Source: Emydura subglobosa | Lineage: Eukaryota; Chordata; Testudines; Chelidae | Assembly (NCBI GenBank): GCA_007922225.1 | Contig: ML679959.1 | Coordinates: forward strand, 26,464,216 to 26,528,215 | DNA: 64,000 nucleotides | Direction of reading: 5' to 3' | Shown here: piece after piece, positions 12,243 through 27,505 of the stretch | Layout of the letters: the number at the start of each line of letters is the position of its first letter | How positions within the stretch are numbered: position 1 is the first letter of the stretch | Notes under the pieces: model-generated | Database searches by the model: none | What the model saw: only the letters and a program-made list of their open reading frames with translations | What the model was told of the DNA's origin: nothing | Position numbers and translations under genes: made by a program

Positions 12243-12614
12243 AGCCATGTCTAGACGTACAGCGCTGCAGCTTCTCCCACCGACATAGCTTCTGCTGCTC
12301 GCAGAGGAAGTTTTATTGTCTTTCCCGTCAGCGTAGAGCATTTTCACCAGACTGGGGCACTGATTCAGCTGCGCCGCTGCAGTGCGTCTGGTGAAGATGC
12401 TCTATGCCGACGGGAAAGACCTCTCCCGCCAGCAGAATAAAACCTCCTCTATGAGCAGCAGAAGCCATGTCGGTGGGAGAAGCTCTCCTGCCAGCACAGC
12501 GCTGTGCACACGAGTGCTACTGTTGGTGTAATTTACGTTGCTCAGGGGGGTGGTTTTTTCACACCCTTGAGTGACATAAGTTATGCCAACATAGGCTATA
12601 GTGTAGACATAGCC
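12243..12614. mobile_element. Foldback MITE-like element with long internal palindrome
   Basis: About 370 bp. The outer ends are related to GGCCATGTCTACAC and end GTGTAGACATAGCC. Inside, 12270-12352 and 12386-12483 are inverted copies of each other (arms of 83 and 98 bp; the right arm has a roughly 17-bp extra piece), separated by 33 bp. The family matches the MITE at 919-1150. No coding capacity. Confidence 0.65.
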
Positions 12615-13519
12615 GAGGTCTCGCCTCTCAAATTCTCCCTCATCCTTTATAGCCTCTAGGTGCTACCATCCCCCCTTAAAAGGCCAAATGAGAGCAACTG
12701 TTCTGGCACAGGAGAGCTGGACCGATTTCATTTAATGGGCCAGCCACCCTGTGACACTCTTGCTACAAAAATCATCCAAAGTTTTGCTTATGCAATCTCA
12801 AAACAGTTTTAGAAAGAAGGTGCCTTATAAGTGAGCATATGGTAGACATTTCAGATGGCAGAAATGGGCAGATGCTGGCTACAGATATGGCCATCACCCT
12901 GAGTAGGCCTTGACTCAATGGAGCAATGCAGATTCATAACAACTAAGAGATCTGGCACTATATTTTTTCTGCTTGCACCTTTATTATTTAGCACTTATTA
13001 AATATTTTAAACAAAACCATAATCTTTGCCCTGATATGGATATTTTGTTTCTTACTAGCACTGCTGGTATGGACATCAGAAGTAGGTGAACATGCTTATG
13101 TTACATGCATTAGGTTATAGACATATTGCTTATAAGTGACAAAAATATTCTATGGTTTAAAGGAAACACCTTGGAATGAATTATTGTTTCATACAGGGAA
13201 TTAAGAAAGCACCTGTTAAATTAGTCATCTGGGATGAATTCCAGTTTGCAATCTCCTAATAGTAAGTGGTTTAGTCTTTATTCATTCTCCTTTCTTAATT
13301 ATACTTCCCCAAAATTATTCCAAAAAAGACCAACACAGCCATTTTTCTCAACAAACTGGAGAATTTATTCTTCATACCCCTTTCTAAAAACTGTTGCATA
13401 GACATTGTATAAAATGACTGCTGTATTATAAAAACTATGTTTCAGTGGTGGGCATGTGAACTCTATGCATGTAAGTCAAGATTTCCAAAGCATTTTAGGG
13501 GATTAAGACACACATCTCA

Positions 13520-13706
13520 CATTAATTTTAATAAGACCAGGGGAGTGAGGTACTATGTTTATTGGACCAGCTTCTGTTGTTTAGAGAGGCAAGCAATCGA
13601 GGTTGAAAGCTTGCGCCTCTCAACAACAGAAGCTGGTCCAATAAAAGATAATACCTGACCCACCCTGTCTCTCTAATATCCTGGGACCAATATGGCTACA
13701 ACAATA
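13520..13706 (+). repeat. Interspersed repeat with a 35-bp hairpin
   Basis: Inverted arms 13560-13594 and 13609-13643 (TATTGGACCAGCTTCTGTTG and its complement) with a 14-nt loop, followed by AATAAAAGATAATACCTGACC and a CTCTCTAATATCCTGGGACC tail. This tail looks like the 3' part of a reptile retroelement family, possibly Penelope- or LINE-related. That assignment is inference only. Confidence 0.5.
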
Positions 13707-14372
13707 CTGCATACATTCATTTTAATGGAGGATACAATATATGTCTAAAACCCCTACTCTGCACTGAAAATATCAGAGTCTATAAAGCAATTTTGCAATT
13801 CTTTGGAATGAAAGGAGCAATACAGAAGTACCATCAGTGCATAATTTCCTGTTATTTATCCTCATTGGTACACTTAAAATGTAGCAGCTTGACATATGCC
13901 AGGAGTTAAACTGGATGATCATAACATCCTTTTTTATTTTTTCCATTGGCCTGACAACAGCGTGACTTCTAAAAAGCTTCAAAGTTCTTCCCAGATTGGC
14001 TCTATTCACCACATTATCTACTTTTACTAGATATCTAAGGTCCTCCAATTGAGGTTTCTATTGCATTTTGCACACAAAAGTTCTATGCTCTGTTGACAAG
14101 TGGACATCTTTTAGCCTCCATTCCCACACTGGGGAATTCTAATCTTCAGAACCACTCAAGTATCTGGATCTAATCTTCAGAACCTCTCAAGTGTCTTAAT
14201 GTACTAGTATGTGGATTCAATTATGTCCACATTCTAGTTCCTTATATGGAGTACATCTCCAGTAGAAGTATCTTCATTCCACTGCAACACCACCACAATC
14301 ATGCCCTGTTCTACTACCACACAAAGGGTGCAACAGACCATAGCAGTGAAGGTGTTAACGGCTTGAAGTTTA

Positions 14373-14629
14373 AGGCCTGGTCAACACTAGAAAATTAGGT
14401 TGGTTCAACTATGCAGGGTGTGAAAAATCCACACTCCTGAGTGGCATTGTTAAAATAACCTAAATCCCTGTGTGGACAGTGCTAGGTGCCTTTTGAGAAG
14501 GTGGATTACCTACACGGACAGGAGAAACCATCCCATCTGCATAGGTGGTGTCTACACTGAAGCACTCCAGCGGCACAGCTGCAGCAGCATAGCTGTACAA
14601 CTGTAGCATTTTAAGTGTAGACAAGACCG
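14373..14629. mobile_element. MITE-like terminal-repeat element
   Basis: 257 bp between GGCCTGGTCAACACT and AGTGTAGACAAGACC. Flanks GAAGTTTAAG (left) and GAAGATTAAG (right) differ at one base and probably derive from a target-site duplication. Internal blocks (GGGTGTGAAAAATCCAC, CACTCCAGCGGCACAGC) recur in the elements at 23670 and 39581. Confidence 0.65.
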
Positions 14630-14779
14630 AAGATTAAGCTCTTTTCTTTTGATGTTGCTTTTGGCTGAGCTGTATTTTCACACTGAATTTAACTGTTTGG
14701 AGGGTGAGGTTTTTTGGGGGGGTTTTGGTTTTTTTTGGACAAATCAGGTCAGCCAGCTGCTTATTTGATTTGCCATTAA

Positions 14780-16430
14780 TTAGAGCTTTAGGGGAATATT
14801 GGAGGGCTTGATTCCACAGTATCCAGTGCAGGTGATCGATTCTCTCATGGCTTTGCCCTCAGCCGCGCCCTCTGTTAACTTCCTCGGTGACAGAATCACC
14901 TTACTTAGATTTTGAGAGGTGATCTGAGCAGCCCCTTTTTTCCCCGTCTGTGCAGCAGCTTTCCCTTCGTGCTTATTAGGAAAATCTTGGCTCAAAGTAA
15001 ATGAGCTTGCCGAACTCTTTTTAACAGTGCCTCCCACGTCATAGCTGGTAAATTCAGTGCACTCAAAGCAATTTTTACTTGCGGACGTAGCCCTTCTATG
15101 AAACAAGTTGGAAAGTCTGTGTCGATAAGATCTTTATCTTTCTTTTTATGCCTCACAGCTTGCTATAGGATTTTTTTATGTTGTAAATAAGCATTAGGGT
15201 GTATCCCTAGGGCTTGCCGTTCCAGATGAAAGCACACCTCAATGTGCTTGACAGGATTTATTACCTTAAAGACATTCCTGATATGCTATTTTTTGTGTGT
15301 GTATATTTACGGGACGTTTTAAGCAGCTGTTTAATGGGAGACATTTTTTTAAGAGCAATGCATAATTACTATAATTTCATTGAGGCACTGTGATAAGCTG
15401 TGTAAACCAGGCAACTAGATTATCGGGGGTGATATTTCCTAAAGCCTTTTTTGGTGCCTGCACTTGCTCAGGTTTTAATATTTTGTCTACTGCAGTGGTA
15501 GTGTGAGTGGAACATTTTTTTTTTTTTTTAATAATTTTTGTTTTTATAAACACAGGAGCCATGGGCACAATAGCCTGTGACGTAACCTCCCAGCCCATCT
15601 GTTTCACTATGTACCTGAGGGGAGCGTCGGGAGAAGGACATCTTACCCCCTCATTTGACCGGTTTTCATCACATACAGCAAACAGAGAGCTGATAGATCA
15701 AAGTCCTGCATACCAACGCTCTCTGCACCGTCATAACCTCCAACTGCCTCCATGGAAGCAATAATTCCCTGAGCAGCAGCCAATTGCTCTGTACACTGAG
15801 AACTGCTGCCGACAAACTGCCTGGGACTGGCCCTCAGTTTTACTAAGGTTTTTTGGGGTTTTTTTTTTTTAGGACAATGTGTATGGCGGCTTGTGCATCC
15901 TTACATTTTGCTTCCCAGATACGAGCTTTTTTCCCCCCCACTGTCTAACTTTTTTTTGTACCCCTTTGCATTGCACTGAGAGTTAGAAAGCAATGTAGCC
16001 TGAGTGACATACTGAAGATTTATATTTTGTTTGTAGTTTTTGTATTTGACTTTGGCATGCTATTAACTGTTTTTGCAGCTTTCTGGGTTTTTTGGCTAGC
16101 TTTTTAAATTTTTTATTAAGGGTTTTAGACACTAATAAGAACCCATGTAAAGTGGCCAAGCGTTTTTTTTTTTTTTTTTTAATGATTGGACTTTGGTTTT
16201 ATGAATTGTTCCCACTGGAGCATCAAGCATGCATATGCCATTTTACCCTTAAATGCTCTTCCAGACCATGGGTTCTTCTCCAGGTCATCCACAAAAGCTT
16301 CCATATCCGAGACCGGTTCTAACAAAAGGAGAGAAGGAGTGGCAACCCCTCGACCACCTGAATCACAACACATGCCTGTAGAGGACATAATGCCCTCCTC
16401 CTGAAGCCAAATACAGATACAGATTTGCAG
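14780..16430 (-). pseudogene. Endogenous retrovirus gag fragment, broken
   Basis: Minus-strand reading downstream of a retroviral primer binding site. Near 16250 an N-terminal-like piece reads MEAFVDDLEKNPWSGRAFKG. Near 15230 a capsid-like piece reads VKHIEVCFHLERQALGIHP, with an in-frame stop soon after, and a FPTCFIEGLRPQVKIALSAL block lies near 15090. A basic Lys/Gly-rich stretch follows. Several long A tracts on this strand (T tracts on plus, e.g. near 15515 and 16165) break the frame. No protease, polymerase, envelope or 3' LTR was found leftward, so only the 5' part of a provirus remains. It is defective. Confidence 0.6.
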
Positions 16431-16526
16431 AGAACCATGACAGACAGGTTGCTACCCTGCTGACACACAGTGAGAGAGACCCTTGCACTGTACACCTCAA
16501 AGATCATCTCACACACAGTTGATCGA

Positions 16527-16544
16527 GCCCACCCAGGGACGCCA
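16527..16544 (-). other. Retroviral primer binding site (tRNA-Asn type)
   Basis: On the minus strand the 18 bases TGGCGTCCCTGGGTGGGC, followed by TCGA, are complementary to the 3' end of vertebrate tRNA-Asn including CCA. It lies two bases after the presumed LTR end ACA at 16547, the usual spacing. This is the strongest evidence that the neighbouring sequence is retroviral. Confidence 0.75.
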
Positions 16545-16546
16545 AT

Positions 16547-16850
16547 TGTTGACACCGGACACTTAGTGATCCGTGTGTATACCAGTGAGACACGGTACGC
16601 CCAATTTGCAGATCAATAAGGTTTAATGTGCAAGGTTTTTTATAAATATACTAGTTAAATACAAAGCCTAAAATTAACTACAATATATTATACTCACTAA
16701 ACCTGGAGAACCAAGCAATCACGCAGAAGGCTGTATACAGGAACAGCTTTTTTTAGGGGCCTGCCAGGGAATCAATGGATTCTCTGGTCCGACTGGCAGA
16801 ACCTCCCATGGAATAAGGCATTGATGGAGCGCGCTTCTTTGTTTAAGTGG
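16547..16850 (-). repeat. Endogenous retrovirus 5' LTR, right boundary uncertain
   Basis: On the minus strand this sequence ends ...GGTGTCAACA just before the primer binding site. It contains a TTTATAAAAAA TATA-like box around 16645 followed by ATTAAA, the layout of an LTR promoter and poly(A) region. The start of the LTR was not identified. The region from 16850 to 16960 is very AT rich and may or may not belong to it. Confidence 0.5.
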
Positions 16851-19489
16851 TGATTTTTTATAATTTTTTAAAATTATTATTATATTTGTTAATTATTTAC
16901 ACTGGGTTTTTATTTTTGATTATATTTTATTTTTATTATGATAATTTGGGGTTGTTAAAACAACATTTGGTGATAGGAGGGGCGGTGTGAAAATATGCCC
17001 TTTGGCAGTGAGAAAGTGTACCCCCAGACATTCAAGGATAACTTGTTCCCATTACCATTATCTATGTGCAGCTGCAAGCACACATGTTGTGTATTTCATC
17101 TTGTTATGTGCAGTGGTATGCAGAAACTGAGACATTTGCAGGGTTACTTAGTAGTCTTTATTTTTGCTAACCGGAAGATGTCATGCTATAGGGGTCAGAT
17201 TAGCCAAGCAAGCAGCTAAACCTATGCTAGGCCTTTAGAACATTAGACAGGCAACTCAAATTGCACTGGGCTTCCAACAGGAGGACTGCACAACTGGAAG
17301 CTTTTTCAACCATTGAAATGCCTACTTTTCAGTCTCTCTATCATTTTATAAAGTGTAATACTGTGGTGGAATCCACACCTATGAACACAAACAATGATGC
17401 AATTTACTGTAATTATAGATGGGTTTTTGCAACGGAAAACATTTTTTTCTATAAGACATGTAACTCCTAAGAGCTTGACAAAACCCAGTAGTTTGGTTAA
17501 AAGCTCTGGGTTTTGTTTATTTTAAATAAACATGAGCACATTACAGGATTTAAGATGCTACAAGAACTTTAAGCCTATTATTATAGATTCACTGACATGG
17601 GCTGTTAAAAAAGGACTGTCAGAAAAGCTGAAATACCTAGAAAGCTACTTAAAAAAACCCCAAGATTAGAGACAAGGCTTAGAAACAGACACACAGATCC
17701 AGCTTTTCTGAAAAGCCCAGATATTCCCCCATATTGCAGTAGCTTCTACCAACTCTCAGAAGTGGTTTAGTCTTAAGAGGTCACTACCATGAGATCTGCT
17801 AAAAGCCAACAGAAAATCAGATTAATTTAAAATTAAATACAGAAAAAGCAAAATATAGAAAGGGAAATGGTAATTGGGGAAATCTTTACATAGACATATT
17901 GCTAAAATGGAAGGTGATACGGATGTGGTGAGGAAAATGGGTGGTGATCCAAAAATACACCTCTCCATAATGCTTTATTTTGTATTTGTTTGTTTTTTTT
18001 AAATAGTCACTAAGCTACAAACATTTGCAACAAGATGGTCACTAACATATACTAAAACAAGGCAGTCTGTGTTAATAAATAACCAACACATATATACCCT
18101 GAAACACATCAATTTGGTGCTGGTTTGTAAAGTTACTTTAATTGGCACTTTTGATTTGAGTTTGTACTAATAGACTTTCTGTGTATAAAACTTTCCCAAA
18201 CTCTCCCATAAGCCGGTTTGACAGGCAGCTCTGTAAGGTCAGATATAATCACGGAACTCAATCTCACCATGGAGAACAATTATATTCTGCATTCCAAAAA
18301 TACAAAGGTCTACATCTGTGAGGCAGTGAGTGAACAAATTATTGGTTATTTACAGAAACAATAACCTGCATGAAACTAGTATATAATTTTGTTGCCATTA
18401 ATTTTGGCATATATCTTCTATATCAATTTTGTAACCAAGGGACTAGAATAGAATAGGCCTCCTTTTGGAAATAGAATAAAAAAAGTTATCCAGTGGCAAT
18501 GATATAGCTAAGGACCAAGCAGTATTTCCATAAGCCCCTGGAAATAAGGATTTTTAATTTACCCGTAACAATTAGCATTGACCTGAAAGTTGATAGCAGC
18601 CTAGAAGGAAGTTTTAAAAAGTGGTTGGGAGTTTTTTTTAATATATAAAGGAAGAGTTTATATAACTAAAATATAGAGATTTATCTGTTTCAACCTTCCA
18701 TCTCTACAAAGATGGAAAGAATGGGACATGGAAAATTAACTCTCCTTTTACTCCTAAGAGCAGTCCCTTAAGAACAGAGTGCTCAGTGCTCAACGCCTAT
18801 GAAATTCAGGCCACGCCTTTCTTGAAGTGGTCTCCGCATCACTATACATCACAACAGATCAAAGCTGTGTCAAAGTATCCCTCAGAAACAAAAATGCCAG
18901 AGACCAAAGGAAAATGTCACTATCTTGTACTGTCACAGAAGATGTAAGGCAATCACTGTTACAGAATCTTACCTCTAGCAACAGCTACTCCCCAGTAAGA
19001 GGTTTTATACACAAGTGATGTAGGTAGCAATGAGAGGTTATAAAGATGAGCTCCTAGAATATCCTGGATGCACCACATACATTGCTTTGGGGGCAGATTA
19101 CTAGGCTTTCACGTACTTAAAGATAACTGGAAATGAAGTAGTTACATAATTTAATCCTATAATGACTCAGTTCTTTGTGCTACCTGGGGCAAGACAGCTG
19201 TGAGTGTTAATTAACGTTCTTGCAAATGCAGATTCAAATATGGTGAAGGTCAAAGATGGAATCAGTTTGCCGGGTTCAATCTAGTCCACAGTGGACATGT
19301 GCTTATTACCATCTGACTAATCCATGGTATGGATCTTGCCTACCAAAACCCAATCATCTCAGAACTACCCAACCACATAAAACAATGCTACACAAAGGCC
19401 AGATGCTGTGAGCTGCTGACGTCAATTAAGAACGGAGGACGCGCAGCACCTCTCATGATTGGGGACCTTTGCAATGTTTCTCTAACTTC

Positions 19490-19623
19490 ACAATGAATCA
19501 AACATGGGGCAGGTACCATCTTTCTGTTCTGTTCCTATACAGTGTCTAGCACACTGAGGTCCTGGCCCATGACTAGCGTTCCTAGGCACTATGGTAATAT
19601 AAATAAATAATAATAATAAATTA
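19490..19623 (+). repeat. LINE-like 3' tail (L2/CR1-type)
   Basis: Matches the common amniote pattern of a CAGTGTCTAGCACACTGAGG block, GTCCTGGCCCATGACTAG, TCCTAGGCACTATGGTAATA, then an ATAAATAATAATAATAAA tail. The family name is from memory. Confidence 0.5.
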
Positions 19624-21219
19624 ATTTGAAATGTACAGTCAGCTATTGTTACCCTGTAGTAAACACACTGTAAAGTGGAGTTTGGATTGTAGCAAATAAG
19701 CTCCCTGCTCAGAACACTCAACTATTCATTGGTGTCTGTTTTCTCCTTTAAATTTGCATGATTCAGTTTCTCTATGTTGCACTCTACTTCTTAACAAAGA
19801 ATTTACAAAAAAGTTGGTACTTTTTTCTCATTTAAAAAGAAAAAAGCAGCTCTTCTAAAGTGCTACATCTATACAATTAAGCACAACTACTGTAGCAGAG
19901 AACAAAAGGAATGCCTTAAAGTTAGCCCAGTGTCTGCATGACTTGAGGGATAACATCTGTGCCTGGAGCTGGGGAACACAGGACAAAGTGTCATGCTGAA
20001 TGTGGATTTCCTACTTTTTGCTGGTTTGGGTCATATACTTAGGTATTGTCCATATGGTTATTTTTGGGCTAAGCTGACACTAGCTATTCTCCAGGAATTT
20101 CCACATTACAAAGTGATTTTTTAAAGAAAAACTAACCATGATTGTCAGCTAAAAATCCATCAATGCCAAGGGCCATTTTAGAACACACATACTCTATACA
20201 TACACACATATTTGGCTATTATATTATATAGTATAATCCCATGCAATCATATCTTCTAGCTGTCCCTTTAAATTGCTCATACAGCACTTTTTATGTAACA
20301 GAGTGCTATATGGTGGATAGATTTTTAAAAATAACTCCCCTTTGGTTGTCTATACTTGTATTTTTCCAGGAAATCTCCTACAGTTGAGCTTGCATGGGTG
20401 TCGCAATAGCAGGAGTACTAACAGACAGAGTAAAGGCATTTTTACCATCTCACCATCTAGACCTATTCTGCTGGTTTGTTTAGGTAATAAAATGATTAAA
20501 AGGCCTGCATTCTGTCTAAATTTGGGCTCCCACTATTGCTGTGTAGGAGGTTTCCTGAAAAACGCTAGTATAGACAAAAGTTTAAATTGAGATTGAAATG
20601 CACAGCTGACTAGTTCTTATCTACTCAAAATGCAGGCTGCCTGCACATTCTGTTTACTATTGTAATTCATCTTTTTAAGGGGACTGATTTTTCAAATCAA
20701 GAACCACGTTTGTACTTACTGGTTTGCTAATCTTACATTAATAGAAGTTAATTAAAATAGATTTTAAAATGTCAAAATAAGAAAAAGAAATTACACTGTA
20801 AATAGCTGATGATGCCTCAAAGGCAACTAGTAAGCATTCAGTTTACACACATTTCTGCTGGTGTTTTTGGTCATTTGCTTCCCTTGTTCCTAATTACTAA
20901 AGACATCTGCATGAAAACAGGATCTCTACTGATATAACAGTTCCTCTGCTCATTCCTTACTTTAAATTGTAATCTTTTGTTATGTCATCACAGTTTCTTG
21001 TTGTGATGATTATGCCATAAGCAAAGAATTAGGACTTCGAAAGAGGAATAAGCAGCAGGAGAGGAGATCCTCTTTTCATGCAAAACATCCTTGGTAATGA
21101 AATTTAAAACATACCCCACAGAGGAAGAGACATACAAAATCTGCCACAACCAGCACAACTGTCCCTGAATAGAATGTTAATCAGTTTCCCATGAGATGTC
21201 AGCAGGGCTTTACACTTAC

Positions 21220-21278
21220 TTCATCATCTTCGTCCTCTTCTTCATCATCAGACTCAACACTGTCATCTAATGGCTCTT
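21220..21278 (-). CDS. ARMC9: ARMC9 acidic-linker exon (EEPLDDSVESDDEEEDEDDE)
   Basis: 59 nt: two bases completing Glu plus 19 codons, phase 0 at the end. Acceptor TTTCTAG; donor GTAAGTG. It encodes the acidic run DDSVESDDEEEDEDDE, which in human ARMC9 follows the helical domain. It is short and low in complexity, so it is easily missed by gene finders. Confidence 0.9.
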
Positions 21279-22983
<1,705 letters not shown>

Positions 22984-23624
22984 TTAGTGTTTCATGTGAC
23001 TAGCCCAGTACAGGGTCATTTCACTGGCTAGAATCATTGTTTTGTTGAGAAAAGAAAATATACAGTGAAACTACTGTGTCCAGTTATAAATATTTCATTC
23101 TGTCCCTCAATTGCCCAGAGATTAAGGTAATTTGCTACCACACTTGAGCACAAGCAATATTAACAGATTTCCACAGTAGCTACTCCTCTGCTTTCTAAAC
23201 TCAATACATACCGGTTCATTAAAAACATATCTCTGTAGTAAAAGAGTATGAAAAGAACTGTGCAGGCTTTACAGAAAAGTGGGAGGTGGGCCTGATTTCT
23301 ATCCTCTCCGTAAACCTGTCTCTTCCATGTTTGCACCTTTGCGCTCAGTTTTGTGCCTGTAATTTTTTTATGACATTTAGATGTCCAACTCCCTATGCTG
23401 GGTAGCAGTTCACAGATTGGGTGGGGCCAGCCATCTAAATGACAATAACTGTGCCTGCAAATTATGGACACAAAAAGAGAGAAGTCCCTAAATCAGTAAT
23501 TAAGAATGAAAATAGCTCAGGTCCCTCCTACCAGCTTTCATTAGGAACCCTACTCCCTACTTCTTTCCTCTATTACTGCACTCATACACCCCAAATGCCC
23601 TCCTTGGCCTCAGCTAGACTAGGA

Positions 23625-24133
23625 TAAAAAGGTGTGTTGTTAGAAGATGTTAGCTAATGCTTTCTAACTAAGGCCTGGTCTACACTACAGACATATCAGT
23701 ATAACTACGTCACACAGGGATGTGAAAAATCCATGCTCCAAGAGATGCAGTTACACAGACCTAACCCCCTTGTAGACAGCGATACGTTAATGAGAGAGTT
23801 TCTCCAGCTGACAAAGCCACCACTTCTTGGTGAGGTGAATTACCTACGCCAACAGGAGAGCTTCTCCCGTCGGCATAGGAGGTCTTCACTAAAGTGCTAC
23901 AGCGGTGCAGCTGCACGGCTGTACATCAACATTTGAAAAGTCTGCCTTTAACACAAGCTAAACCTGTCAAGTTAAAGCCTGAGGACAGCCTAGGTGTTAA
24001 TATGATCAGCTTAGCATGTGTTAAAATCTACACAGCCTTGTCTACATTCAATTTTTCAGGCCATGTTAGTTGGATAGTGTTAGCTAACATGTTCTAAAAT
24101 AACACCTTTAAGCCCTAGTTTAGACAAAACCCT
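23625..24133. mobile_element. Outer MITE-like element, interrupted
   Basis: The left part (AGGTGTGTTGTTAGAAGATG TTAGCTAATG) and right part (GTGTTAGCTAACATG with AATAACACCTTTAAGCCC ending TTTAGACAAAACCC) are inverted copies flanking the element at 23670. The left terminus appears partly lost. Confidence 0.5.
23670..23941. mobile_element. Inner MITE-like element nested in an older one
   Basis: Begins AGGCCTGGTCTACACTACAG and shares internal blocks (GGGATGTGAAAAATCCA, GTGCTACAGCGGTGCAGCTG) with the element at 14373. The right terminus is degraded (TACATCAACATTTGAAAAG), so the end is approximate. Confidence 0.6.
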
Positions 24134-25228
24134 TAAAACCCAAGACTCCATCCCCTCCTCCTCAGCTGCGTACTGCAATGGGTAGAAGACTAGCAAATTG
24201 CTATCCCCAGCATACATGTGAAAACATGGGAGACACCCACACCCACAAATTGTGTGCATTAAGGGAGACATTTTCAAAGGCACAAAAAAAGCAGCTGTGT
24301 GCCCAACTTCCTCTGAAAATCAATCCCAAGTCGTCGCTCACAATAGATTGCGAAAACAGGTTATTCCTTGGGAACCTTACAAATGCAGAGAAGTGGCCTC
24401 TCGTCTTAATTATTAATTACTATTATTTAATGTGGTATCACCTTCCCCAGCTGATGCTGGATGAGCTGACAGTAAACAGCTATTTTTCATCCAAAACCAT
24501 TTAAACCATGAAAAAGCAGATGACTGAGTCTTCAGAGATGCCTTTTTTAATAGACTTAGCAAGATGAGGATGGCAGGAATGGACATACACTGCCCAGGTT
24601 TACATTTAAATTAATTTCACATAATAAAATGGACAATGTGAGCAAGTACAAATTAGACCAGATACAAGCCTCTGGATGCTGGCTTGCTACGGTGCATTAT
24701 CGTTTCCTCCATAAGACAGCAACCGCTCTACAGGAGACTATTCATCACTTCAATTCCTTCGTCACCACCAGTCACAGGGATGGCAAATTCCCTCTTTCAG
24801 AACACTCAGCATTTCCATTCTGACTACAGTTTATCGCAGACCACTTTGTAACGCGGCTCAGCCTGGACCACACTAAAGCCTTGCAGTGCTCAGGGGGAAA
24901 CAGCATCCAAACAGCCTTGGTATAAGTGGATGCAACTCCACGGACTTCAGTCACATGGGACCCACTTGCATCAAGGTGGAATTTGGTCCAGTCTCTCCCC
25001 AAAATAAAACGACATCGTCTGTGATGCACCCCAGAGAATAATGGCAAATTTAACATCACCTACAATTAATGTAATTAAATTACACATGGGGAGGGGTTAC
25101 ATAAGTAAAATGAGAATGCTAAATGAGCATTTACATTAAATATTAGGTTTGTCTTGGAGTAATCACAGCACAGTTTGAGGTGTGGATGTTAGAAAAGTGA
25201 CTATGTAGATATGTTACTTCCTTACTCA

Positions 25229-27428
<2,200 letters not shown>

Positions 27429-27505
27429 CTCATGGTTCTCATGGCCAAGGAGATCAGAGAGAACTTTGAGCACGTGGTTTGCAACTTTTGCACACATTTT
27501 CTTCC
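27429..27505 (-). CDS. ARMC9: ARMC9 exon ([20 protein letters not shown]...)
   Basis: 77 nt: two bases completing Gly plus 25 codons, ending in phase 0. Acceptor CCTGTGCAG; donor GTACTT. The peptide [19 protein letters not shown] continues GHENHE, matching the human ARM-repeat segment. Confidence 0.94.

Larger units (their letters stand above)
5175..21219 (-). other. ARMC9: ARMC9 intron, about 16 kb, transposon rich
   Basis: Contains the DIRS element at 5739-11484, a foldback MITE at 12243-12614, a hairpin repeat at 13520-13706, a MITE at 14373-14629, the retroviral fragment at 14780-16850 and a LINE-like tail at 19490-19623. A (CT)n run lies at 12221-12240. From 17000 to 19490 and from 19624 to 21219 I see only AT-rich sequence without recognisable features. 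Confidence 0.85.

Noticed and set aside
14640..14780. Possible 3' LTR or pol of the retrovirus
   Set aside because: No similarity to the presumed LTR and no polymerase motif; an AT/GT-rich stretch only.
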